DNA of 64,000 bases. It comes from Heloderma charlesbogerti. Its lineage: Eukaryota; Chordata; Lepidosauria; Squamata; Helodermatidae. Location of the stretch: positions 1,488,001-1,552,000 of the forward strand of contig JANEZZ010000520.1 of NCBI GenBank assembly GCA_026122225.1, given 5' to 3'. The notes beneath the pieces were generated by a model. The model was not told the origin of the DNA. It worked only from the letters and a program-made list of their open reading frames with translations, and ran no database searches. The position numbers and the translations under genes were made by a program. Shown one piece after another: positions 21,440 to 31,190 of the stretch (positions are counted from its first letter, which is position 1; every line of letters starts with the position of its first letter).

Positions 21440-21910
21440 GTATATGGGTAAATTAATTGCTACGATCAATGTATATGGGCCAAATATTGATTCTCTGACT
21501 GTCAGACTGGCACTCCAGGCTTATATGATGGAATAGGGCTTAGCTGATGCTTGGAGAATTTTACATCCTTCCGACAGAGAGTATACTTTTATTTCACCAG
21601 TCCACTATAATTGCTTTTAAAAAACTATTTTTTAATCTTTACATCTTTAGTATGTCAAATTAAAGACTGCAAGATTGACACATTGGTTGTGTCAGATCAT
21701 ACCCCAGTACGTTTGGAACTACAATTTTCTGACAGTCCTAGGCCCCCCAGTCTTTGGCACTTTAATGTTTCTCTTCTCAACGATGAGAAGTTTAAAACTC
21801 AGATGTTAGCTGAACTAACAGAGTATTTTAATACTAATGCGGACACGGTGAGTTCGTGTGCCATTGAGTGGGAGGCCAGTAAAGCTTTTATAAGGGGCTG
21901 AAATATTGCT
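21440..21910 (+). pseudogene. LINE ORF2 endonuclease, C-terminal remnant
   Basis: Translated frames read INVYGPN, then a REYTF segment and DTLVVSDHTPVRLEL. The SDH motif holds catalytic residues of APE-type LINE endonucleases that nick target DNA. The N-terminal half of the domain is missing because of 5' truncation, and stops occur near 21,620. The frame at 21,611-21,901 extends into the linker after the endonuclease. Confidence 0.7.
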
Positions 21911-22339
21911 TATGCTTCTTATCAAAGAAGAGACTTAAAAAACTCAACAGATGTTTTTAAATAAGAAGCTGAAATTTCTGAGAAGTCAGTTTGCCACTTC
22001 CCCCACTGGACAGTTCTATCAAGAGCTGCAGAACACGAAGCATGAACTGAATAATATTCGTTCACAGCAGGCGGGATTTGCTCTGAATTGTCTATGACAG
22101 AAATATTGGGGAAATGGTGAATGTCCTAATAAGATCCTTGCACATCGTCTTAAACAGTACCAACATCAAAATGTCATTTCAGCTATTAAAGATGAGAGTG
22201 GCAAAGTATATACTTCTATAGACATAAACTCATAATTTTTAAAGTTTTATTCCGATCTTTACAGTATAGGTAGCAAGATATCAGAGCAAGATACGGATGC
22301 TTTTTTCTTTCTCAGATCAATCTTCCATGTTTAGATTCT

Positions 22340-23190
22340 TCACAACAACAGTTCCTTTTAGCTCCTCTGGATTTAGAGGAAATTATGAGTGCAATAATGA
22401 AAATGAACACTGGGAAATCACCCGGTCAGGATGGATTCCCAATTGAATGGTATAAAACATTCTCCAGTTTTTTAGCCCCAAAGTTGTACTGCTTGTATAA
22501 ACATATTTTCGAGGTGGGCTCCCTTTCTTCATCATTAAATGATGCTTATATTACTGTGATTCCTAAGCCAGGCAAGGATTATACCTATTGTGCTAACTAT
22601 CAACCTATATCATTAATTAACATAGATATCAAAATATCAACAGCAATCTTGGCCAATAGATTTCAACAAGTTATGGCTGCATTGATTAGACCGGACCAGG
22701 TGGGCTGATAATCTTAGATTAGTTGTTGATCTAGTCACTTTATACTCTGAAAGAACTGACCAGACGGCCATCATTTCCTTGGATGCAGAAAAGGCCTTTG
22801 ACAAAATTCATTGGAAATTTATTTTTACCACACTAATTTTAGTTTTCCTATAAAATTTTTGAAATGGGTTAAAATTTTAAACTCAGCTCCAAGAGCGAGA
22901 GTAATGACTAACAGTTTATTTTCGGCTTTTTTTTTACTTGGGTGGGGCACCAGAAAAGGTTGTCCACTTTCCCCATTGATATTCAACTTATGTTGGAATT
23001 CCTGGCATGTGCTATTAGATAAAATAGTAGTATTAATGGATTTGTCCATTTTGGCTTAGAATTTAAAATTAGCCTTTATGCTGATGATCTTTTCTTGTTT
23101 ATCTCGAAACTCCAGTGTTTGGTTCCAGCTTTGATGAAACTGATTAATACTTTTGGTGAATTGTCTGGTTATTCAATTAGTCAAAATCAG
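22340..23190 (+). pseudogene. LINE reverse transcriptase, broken
   Basis: Recognisable blocks in order are: MNTGKSPGQDGFPIEWYK, VIPKPGKDYTYCANYQPISL, ILANRFQQVM, then after a frame change ISLDAEKAFDKIHW, a GTRKGCPLSPLIFNL block near 22,945, and LYADDLFLF at about 23,074. These are the fingers, palm and YADD catalytic motifs of L1-type enzymes, which copy the element's RNA at the nicked target. At least two frame changes separate the blocks, so the enzyme cannot be made. Confidence 0.8.
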
Positions 23191-23513
23191 AAATAATGCC
23201 GACTGGAGATAGGTATACTGTAGTGTATTAGCTAATTGGCAATTCCGACTGTGTCCAGAGTCTATTACTTATTTGGGAATTATCCCTAGAGACTTATCTC
23301 AAATGATTAGGTTAAATTTAAATAAGTTGATCAATTATATTTCATGAGATACAGATCAACAGGTATCTTTAAAGTTGAGTTTATGGGGTAAGGTTAATAC
23401 GCTTAAGATGAATATTATACCTCGAATTACTTATATGTGGGATCCCTATACTTATACCTGGCAAATATTTCCAAAAACTTAATGCTTTGTTTCATAAATT
23501 TGGGTGGGGGTTC

Positions 23514-24374
23514 GTCCCTCCAACCTGGGTGATGGTATGGAGAATTCCGTCCACGGATTATAGGCGCGGGGAGGGGCTGGGGGACGGGTCTAAGAATCCA
23601 CCCCCACCGGAGTCCGTAGGTGGAACGGACCACCCCACCCTGCCACCTCCGACGAAGTCTGACCCAGGCCGGGAAGGATCCTACCTGGCAGGCTGGCAGA
23701 GCCCGGCTTCCAAGCCGGGTCCATCGAGAGTGCGCGCCACATGCTCGCCCAGTCTTCGGACGCAGAATGGCGTCTGGCCTAGCAGATGCCATTTGCGTCC
23801 CTTCCCCTTCTGTGATAGTCTGCGTAAAGCTTTTACGTAGCCTATCAGGGGTGGAAAAAGTTTAGGAGAGAAGAAAAGGTACGCCCGAATCTTGAGTGGA
23901 TAGCGACACACAATGACCATGTTGCTGCAGTCCCGTGGCATACGGTCTTCCTACGTAACGATTTGCTTGTAGTTTACTTTGATTTCTTTATTTTGGTTCT
24001 GTATGATTTTTCTATAATTTTATTGTTCAGCCATTGTATTATTGTAGGACTTACTCATTTAATTAATTTTCTGCTTCACGTTAGGTGTCGCATCAGGCTA
24101 TGTAAAGCTTTAGGTTTAGCCCACTGCCTTAAAGTGGGGGGAGAAGGGACCTCTGTTCTGAGCGGACGGCAAATTGGACTGCGCTACACCATTTTGCATC
24201 CGGAGGACCGGCTGTTGGCCGAGAAGTCTGGCAGCGGCGGCCCCGGCTGGTAGGCTCTGTGGACTTGGCCGTGGGGAGTGGGTAGCCCGGCCAGGGGGGA
24301 TGTGACGGGGGGGGGAGGACCAGATCACCTCCCCCCAACTCCCCCCCCAGTGGACGCCCCCAAGGTTTAAGGGG
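23514..24374. mobile_element. GC-rich 861-bp insertion inside the L1-like LINE
   Basis: LINE sequence stops at about 23,513 and resumes at about 24,383. The junctions share gggggttc (23,506-23,513 and 24,375-24,382), a possible 8-bp target duplication, though the G-run makes it ambiguous. The ends are weakly inverted (gtccctccaacctgggtg and the reverse complement of ccaaggtttaagggg). Inside lie an imperfect palindrome at about 23,810-23,850 (gtgatagtctgcgtaaa, then ttttacgtagcctatca) and tacgtaacgattt at about 23,945. Both motifs recur in the element at 44,869. A non-autonomous hAT-like transposon is the best guess. Confidence 0.5.
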
Positions 24375-24639
24375 GGGGGTTCATAGACCCCTATCTCAAC
24401 ATCCCAAGAATAGATTTAAAAAGGATGCAACTTTCCAATTAAACGGAAGTGCGGGTGCTGTCCGGTTCGAGTTTTCTAGATCTAACGCTAACCGTCGGGA
24501 CGCTTCGTGCACGATTTGCTGAACCTCTACTAGAATTTGTTTAGTTCTGCTACAGCAGAATGGCAGTATTTGCAACTGAAACATTTGTTAATATCTAGAT
24601 TTGGTCCTGCTGCTTTTACTGCCTCGGAGTCTCCCTCAC

Positions 24640-25000
24640 TATTGGAAACACTCATTGAAACTGACCAGATATATTGACCCATTCATGTTTAAAAATACTT
24701 ATTATCAATGAATAAATAGGATACATGTGGTCTACAGCAGGAGTGGAACAGGGAATTGTAGTGTCCTATTTTGTCTAATCAATGGATCACAGTTTTGGCG
24801 TCTGTATCGGATATCTCTATGGATCTTGGGTTACGCCCTATTCAGCAAAAACTTTTGTTTCGGGTCTATTGGATGCCACAACATCTCTTTAATAAAGGCT
24901 TGTCAAACTCGGCTAATTGTTGGAGGTGTAATACAGTTAACACTTCTCTTATTCATATGTTTTGGAAAAAACCAATAGTTGCCTCCTTTTGAGAGGAAGT
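24640..25000 (+). pseudogene. LINE ORF2 C-terminal remnant
   Basis: Frames here give SDISMDLGLRPIQQKLLFR, YWMPQHLFNKG, then ANCWRCNTVNTSLIHMFW. CWRC...H matches the zinc-knuckle-like C-terminus of L1-type ORF2 proteins; the expected final Cys after HMFW is replaced by Lys. Stops interrupt the frame. Confidence 0.65.
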
Positions 25001-25436
25001 CATTATTTTGATTTTTTTGTACTGGAAAGCTCTTTAATATTTACTGATGTACATGCTCTCTTAAATTACTTACCTGCTACTTCGAATGTAACACATAGTC
25101 AGCCTAAATGGATCTTTCGTGCCCGTTTGGTTGCTAAAAGACAGGCGACCAAATACTACAATGCTGGAAGGATAAAAGCTCACCACCTATAATACAATGG
25201 ATTGAAGACTTAACAACGATAGCAACATTGCAAATGGACTTATATTTGGTCTGCTTTGACTGAAGATTACGTGTAACCTATTCTTTCTCTCTCTCTTTTT
25301 CCTCCCTAGAATATTGTAATATTTGAAATTGAGGATTTTAGAGTATGTTGTTATATTTAAAACTTTTTTTGGTTTTGTTATGTTTTTGTTTTGTTTTGTG
25401 AAAACTCGCAATAAAAAATGATTTATTTTTTTTTAA

Positions 25437-26796
25437 GGATGGGGGAAAACCTGCACAAAAGCTGGGAAACCACCAAATGATTGGTGGTTGGGGGAAAGGA
25501 GTGTGGTCATCTGGGGAACCCTGGAGGGCCAGACTGGGACCCCAGTGGGCCAGATTGAGACCCCAGGCCTGAGGTTCTGCACCCCTGATTTATGGGCTCA
25601 CTGAAGTGAAAGCACTAAGGTTTCTGAGGCCCTTCCTTTATTTGAGGGTGGGGATCCATGCCAAACAAGAGCTAATTTCAGAGTCTTCTGCAACACCCCT
25701 GCCACAGGGGACTCTGGTGCATGCTCACAGGTTGGCCAAGGGTCACCCAGACTGGAGGGAGGGGGTCCAGTGATATTTGTCCTGGAAGCCCAGACTATTC
25801 TGAAGCAGGACCTGGCTATTGCATATTTCTAGTCAGCTAGTAAATCTTTTCTCTGGTTGCATTATGTACTTCTGAGAGGAAACCTTGGCAAACTGCCCAG
25901 GGAGTGTATATACATGATGCTTTAATCTCCTTCTTGCATTGCCTGATGTACATGCTGCTTACACAGACTGATAAAGGGCCTGGCTGACACTAAATTTATA
26001 GCTTTTTATTACTTTACCTCCTCATGTTATTAATTCATGGAGCAGTTGTATTTTTATTGCAATTTTATGTTTCCCGATTTTATTTACATACTCTCCCTTG
26101 ATGTGTGAGGAGGGGAGCATAGGAAAGGAAAGCTGGATTTCTGCAGATTTTCAATATTGCAGGGTGATTCTCATCTAAAACAAAGTGGTATTTCCCTGAT
26201 GGAAACTGCATCCTAGGAGAAATAAATATTATATAAACTTTTTAGAGCTTCTGCAGAGTAATTCATTCTTTAATAAAGCACCATTAAATAAGTTTGTCTT
26301 CATAAATTAAATAATCTTATTTCCCAGTTCATAATGCTGAACAGCAGCTCTGGCCCTCCATATAAAAAAATTCTATGTTCCATTGCTATTGCCTATAATA
26401 AAAGATCACAGCATAATAATAAATTACGAAGCCATATTATTTGCACAGCTCTAGCACTCCTGGTAATCAAGCTGGGCCCTTAAAGAAGCAGCTCTTGGTT
26501 TTCAGAGCAACAATGTCCCAATTATAAATTGTGCTAACCCTAAATTGTTCAGTGCTGCTGCTATTAACTGTCCATGTTACAAGAACAGGAAAAATCTGGA
26601 TGAGATAAAGCGCTGATCCATTCATTCAAATTCCCCTACATGGAGCCATCATTGCCACAGCAAGGAAACAAAGTATGAATTGGGCAATCCACCCTATAGC
26701 ACTTTAATGTCTGCTGACACCAAGGCCCTCTTCCCCACAGTATCTCTCTCCTCAAAAAAGGGAGTAGATGGCATGAGTGGCACGTTCACATGATAC
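25437..26796. other. Unassigned; AT-rich block at 25,960-26,560 may be conserved non-coding DNA
   Basis: 25,440-25,590 is low-complexity G-rich sequence. 25,960-26,560 is repeat-free AT-rich DNA with several TTTATTAC, AATTTTATG and TAATTA-like cores. No coding region is supported. Enhancer function is a guess from composition. Confidence 0.3.
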
Positions 26797-26890
26797 GTTT
26801 TGTGTTCTTTGGTTTTAATTTTTGTGAACCGCCCAGAGAGCTTCGGCTATTGGGCAGTATAGAAATTAATTAAATACATACATACATACA
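26797..26890 (+). repeat. LINE 3' tail (L2/CR1-type)
   Basis: Contains gtgaaccgcccagagagctt, then cggctattgggcagtataga, then a (TAAA)/(CATA)n tail. The same tail sequence closes the L2-type element at 35,325-35,862. Only the last part of the LINE is present. Confidence 0.75.
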
Positions 26891-27155
26891 GGGCCTGCAT
26901 GGAGCACCTAGCCCAGGTGCTACTTCCTCCATCCAAGTGGAGTGATGGACAGTCCCTGTGGGAGAATTTTGAATGTGTGCACCAGGGGAAATCACCATCT
27001 CCATCACAATCTGCTGTTGCCTCTAGGTGGGACTGTCCCTGTTTCATTTTAATATCCAACTACGTGTAAGAAGAATAGACCCAGGCAAGCTGTCCACAAC
27101 CTCCACTATCAGCTTGTCAATTTAAGAGCCAGATGTTCTGACTAATGGAAAGCAC

Positions 27156-27181
27156 TGTGTGTGTGTGTGTGTGTGTGTGTG
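27156..27181 (+). repeat. (GT)n microsatellite
   Basis: 13 uninterrupted GT units. Confidence 0.95.
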
Positions 27182-27204
27182 GTGAAGTTTATATTTACAT
27201 TTGT

Positions 27205-28085
27205 CCTTGGTCCCATCTACAAGGGGCTTTTACTCCGGTTCTACTCCACCCCCAAATCGATAGTGTCAGATGACGCACAATGCTCGCTGTAGCTAGCCCA
27301 GCATTTCTTGCCTTAAATCTGGGTTTTTTTCAAACTCATTTTGTGTCAGATTTTCCTGGCACAGCAGCTTCAGTGCTGTTTGGGAGTCTGTGTGACCTCA
27401 GCTGGCTTTGGTGCGGGCTGGTGGAAGCAGCGCTGACTGGCGGGAGGGAAAGTAGCAGGGGGCGGGGGCATGTCTACCCAGAAGTAGCTCATTGCCTTCA
27501 GTTCCACGTCGCTGCCTCTCACTTTACATAGTCGAGCTTGGGAGTTGGGACGGGGACGGGGGAGCCAGCCCTGCTTTTTTAAAACTGTGCATCTACACAG
27601 GAGCACAGCAGAGAAACGGTGGCTGCCTACCTCTCACTTTAAAAAGTCATTCAGCCAGGGAGTGGAGACGGGAGCCAGACCCACTGTTTGGAACTGTGCA
27701 GCCATGCAGGAGCATAGTGGAGAAACGGTGGATGCCTGTTGATTCGAAGCTGTGCAGCTGAGAAAGGGTGGATGCCAGGGTGGGTGATCTTCATGAACAT
27801 GTACTCAGAAGCACTACATTGAGCCCATGTGTGTGGGGGGGAGCCTGTTGATTGGGCAGTTAATATACACCAGAGACAATGTGCTAGTTGCTCTCCCTCC
27901 TTGCTGGCTCCGCACTCTCTGCTCTCAGCACCTCTTGCACTCCTGCTCATTCTGCTCAGTCTCTGGGTGGCAGCGGCTGCCTGCTTGCCTGCCTGCCACA
28001 TAAATGTGTATGTGTATGGGGGGGGGTATACAGGGTTTGTCATGAACGTCTATTCGTAAGCAAGTCCTGTATTGCACTTGGTTGA
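27205..28085 (+). repeat. Composite dispersed repeat, copy 1, with internal tandem units
   Basis: The first part (gatagtgtcagatgacgcac; ctgtgtgacctcagctgg; gcagcgctgactgg) aligns with 37,830-38,070. The later part contains tandem units with aactgtgcatctacacagg, gagaaacggtgg and cctgttgattcgaagctgtg at roughly 115-bp spacing. Short frames across it are artefacts of repeat composition. The family is not one I can name. Confidence 0.6.
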
Positions 28086-28213
28086 ACATGTGAGAGAGGG
28101 GGCACAAGCCTCTGCTCATTGGCTGCCCCGCACCTACGCAGTTGGTGAGACTTTGCCCACCCCACCCAAACTAATGTGGCTTCAGTTCCTGTATACACTT
28201 CAAAAGCCAGTGT

Positions 28214-28440
28214 GAGAGCCAGTGTGGTGTAGTGGCTAGAGTGTTGGACTGGGAGCCAGGAGATCTGGGTTCTAGTCCCCACTCGGCCATGGAAGCTCAC
28301 TGGGTGACTTTGGGCCAGTCACAGACTCTCAGCCCAACCTACCTCACAGGGTTGTTGTTGTGAGGCTAAAATGGAGAGGAGGAGGATTATGTAAGCCATC
28401 TTGGGTTCCTCAATGAGGAAAAAAGGTGGGAAATAAATGT
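28214..28440 (+). repeat. tRNA-derived SINE, full length
   Basis: Begins gagagccagtgtggtgtagt (A-box-like tRNA head), with a B box ggttctagtcc at 28,268-28,278. The body has agctcactgggtgactttgg and cctacctcacagggttgttg, and the 3' end is ggtgggaaataaatgt. RNA polymerase III would transcribe such elements from the internal A and B boxes. A CR1 tail lies directly downstream. Confidence 0.85.
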
Positions 28441-28453
28441 AATGCATGCATTA

Positions 28454-28620
28454 CCTGGGGAGGTGGTGGGCTCTCCCACACTGGAGGCCTTCAAGACGAG
28501 GCTGGACAGCCATTTGTCAGGGATGCTCTGACTTGGATTCCTGCATTGAGCAGGGGGTTGGACTCGATGGCCTTGTAGGCCCCTTCCAACCCTACTATTC
28601 TATGATTCTATGATTCTATG
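28454..28620 (+). repeat. CR1 LINE 3' end
   Basis: Contains ggaggccttcaagacgaggc, gggttggactcgatggcc and the tandem octamer-like end attctatgattctatg, the hallmark of amniote CR1 elements. It is 5'-truncated to about 167 bp. The flanks share atgcatgca on both sides (28,442-28,450 and 28,617-28,625), possibly a target duplication although CR1 often makes none. Confidence 0.9.
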
Positions 28621-28625
28621 CATGC

Positions 28626-29103
28626 ATGTGGAGGAATACAGCACCACGTGTACCGTGGAAATAGCTAATTCGATTCTGTGAAAATGCGGATTTTTCCCAA
28701 ATCGCTTCACAAAGTGTTTCCACTAAGATTGGCCCCTTGTTTACAGCCTGTGGAGGAGGAATGTGTGTGAGAGAGGCTTTGCAAGGGGGTCCAAGACTAG
28801 AGAGCTATAAAGAAGGGAGGTGTATATAGGAGGACAGGAAAAGGGTGGAAAGCAACTGGGATTTTCACTCTCTTTTTATTTTTAATTAAGTATTAAGATT
28901 ATGGGGCTGCCTTTCTTTCTTTTGTTCTTTCTTTCCTTAAACCATCTATGTTCATTACTGGGATTACCACTTCTTTGGAGACGGCAATAGGGCACACACC
29001 TTCCTTGTGAGGCACGTTTGACTCTCTCTCATCCTTCTGATGGATGGTAACGGCCATTCTCTTCTGTCCCTTGATTTCTTTAACTAACCATCTAACTAAC
29101 TAA
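28626..29103. other. No feature seen
   Basis: Mixed sequence with a pyrimidine-rich stretch near 28,905-28,940. No gene recognised. Confidence 0.35.
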
Positions 29104-29236
29104 GGGCACAACCTTATGCATGTTTAGACAGAAAAAAGTCCTACAACTCCCAGCATGCCTAAGCAGCCATGGTGGCTGAGGCATGCTGGGAGTTGTGGGA
29201 TTTTTTTTCTGTCTAAACATGCATAGGATTACACCT
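29104..29236. repeat. Foldback MITE (gggcacaatcctatgca family), complete
   Basis: Long nearly perfect palindrome: gggcacaaccttatgcatgt, tagacagaaaaaagtcctac and actcccagcatgcc are mirrored by ggcatgctgggagttgtggg, tttttctgtctaaacatgca and taggattacacc. It is preceded by TAA. Its arms of about 60 bp make it the best-preserved copy in the window. Confidence 0.85.
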
Positions 29237-31090
29237 TCAAGGTTTCTGAAATGAGGACAGAAATAGAATTGGGAGGTGGCCCTGGGTCAGTCCTTGCTTC
29301 TGGCATGGATATCCCCAAGCTGTGATTGGCATCACCTCATGTGCTCTGGGGACTCTGGTGTGATAAAGAGTTCATGATATCCGCACTGTGCATGCAAGGC
29401 ATTGCAGGCCTTGCATTGGAGGCCTCCCAGAAGCTACTACTACATGCCCACAGTTGACTGTGGCATCCATTCTGGATTGTTCACAGCTCAGAGGAGAATC
29501 CCTGAGTGACCTTGCAGGACTCTGTCCTTCATAATTAACACTAGTGCAAAGATGGGCTCTGTGAACAGGTAGGCCAGGCATTCCTTCAACAATATTCAAC
29601 AATATGTACTCCTTGAGGCAATATTAAGTCTGTACCTTTGCCAAAAAGAAACTGCTTCTAATTAATGACCCCTGAAGACCCTAATGCTCAATGAAAGTGA
29701 ATGGTAAGTGCCTGGGGCAAGAGGATATTGGGAGGGGCAGGGGGAGAGAGACAGAAACCTTTTGAGAGCTCCATTCCTATCACATTAACTATTTAACAGG
29801 TGAAACACTGCAAAGGGGAGAGAAAGCTGTTACTACTCTGACTTCTCTCTAATAGTTCACCTTCAGATGACTTGAAGAGTTCCCTGTGGAGCAACCATTT
29901 CAATACTTTGTCTGGGTCTACCAGGAAAAAAAAAAAATCTTTGGATGACCCTGGGAAAAGGCTATATGACTGTTAGCAGAGCTTGTGAACACAGCAGAAG
30001 ATAAAAGAAAGAAAAAAGCTTGCTGGCACGGAAGCAGCAAGGGATAGCTCACCGCCATTAGGAAAAGTACATGGTCTCTCCCCATGCTAATTACTCTGAT
30101 CCAATTGCTCATATAAACCAATAAACCCAGCACTCCAGGCTTGGTTTCACCCACAAACTTCCAAACATATGCAGGTGTGTCCTACACACCAAATATTGAA
30201 TGGCTATATCTGTTGCCCCAGCATAATGTAATCTTTCTAAGCACTGTGGGTTGAATCTCAGGGCTTCACACACCAATTGGGTTTGCCATGGTGATGCTGG
30301 TGTGACAGGAAACATGTATATGGGAGATGCGCATTTCTAAACATCCAGTGGATAGGATACATGCTAAGCAGCTGCAGCCAACAGCTGCTTGGAAATGTAG
30401 AATCCACTTTCTCACTTGTACTGCTGCAAACACTGGTGTATTTATAGTAAGTGCAATTGCTGCCTAAAGTGTATATCAGCTGACACTTTATTTTGTTGAC
30501 TTCTGAAATTATCTACTGGATATGAAGAATGCATGTGCATATTTTGGCTAGTGATGGGCAGGTATTGCCTGATTTGTTATTATTCAAGGCAAAAATCAGT
30601 TGGCAAACCAGATGTCTGCTGGACACTCAAAACTTAATCCAGCTTTCCCAAGATTAATTGTATATAGAAACCTAAGCTCTTTACCTGGCCTGATAATGCC
30701 AGGTGCTTGAAGGAGCCTAGAGGCCTCCTAGCACCCTTCCTGGATAGGGATGGGGGAGAAATGCATTCAGTTCGCATTTGCATGTGCGCTTACCCAATGC
30801 TCACTAACCAAACTCGTACACAAACAAGAATGCAGTTAAACATTGATATCTGCACTTTTCTGAAGTTTGTGATCAAGGCTCATATATTAAAAATGGATAT
30901 ACAATATGCATGTCGTATGCCCATGACTGAGAAGTGTGGACAAGAATGCTTTATGTTTGCAGGTATAGGAACACATTTCTGGGTATAGTGCCACAGATCA
31001 TGATATATTGGTGCAGCAATTGTACCCCATCTTGAGTAATGGCTGGTGACAGAGGAATCTACTCCATCAGGCCTTGGCAATGTAATATAA
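29237..31090. other. Unassigned intergenic DNA
   Basis: No gene, RNA or named repeat was supported. Short frames occur on both strands without recognisable domains. Confidence 0.35.
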
Positions 31091-31094
31091 GCTC

Positions 31095-31190
31095 TTAGCC
31101 AATCCTATTCAGTTTTACTAAGTAGTAAGTCCCACTGTATTCAACAGGGCTTCCTCCCACAACAGTGTGCACAGGACTGCAGAGTTAAAC
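31095..31190. repeat. Short dispersed repeat (agtaagtcccactg type)
   Basis: Contains caatcctattcagttttact, agtaagtcccactgtattca, then ggcttcctcccac and cacaggactgcagag. Related to the repeats at 7,540 and 58,485. Weak inverted ends suggest an old MITE. Confidence 0.5.

Larger units (their letters stand above)
21435..25436 (+). mobile_element. 5'-truncated, decayed L1-like LINE with nested insertion
   Basis: Plus-strand fragments appear in LINE order: the end of an APE-type endonuclease (SDHTPV, about 21,690-21,710), reverse transcriptase blocks (22,385-23,190 with YADD at 23,077-23,088), and a C-terminal CWRC...HMFW segment near 24,920-24,965. The 3' end has an aataaa signal near 25,410 followed by an A-rich tail. 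The 5' end and ORF1 are missing. Numerous stops and frameshifts make it dead. A GC-rich element of about 861 bp interrupts it at 23,514-24,374. L1-clade assignment rests on the SDH, IPKPGKD, YADD and CWRC motifs. Confidence 0.8.

Noticed and set aside
23427..24338. GC-rich frames and a possible CpG-island promoter
   Set aside because: The block is an insertion inside a dead LINE with transposon-like junctions; no first exon or splice donor is apparent.
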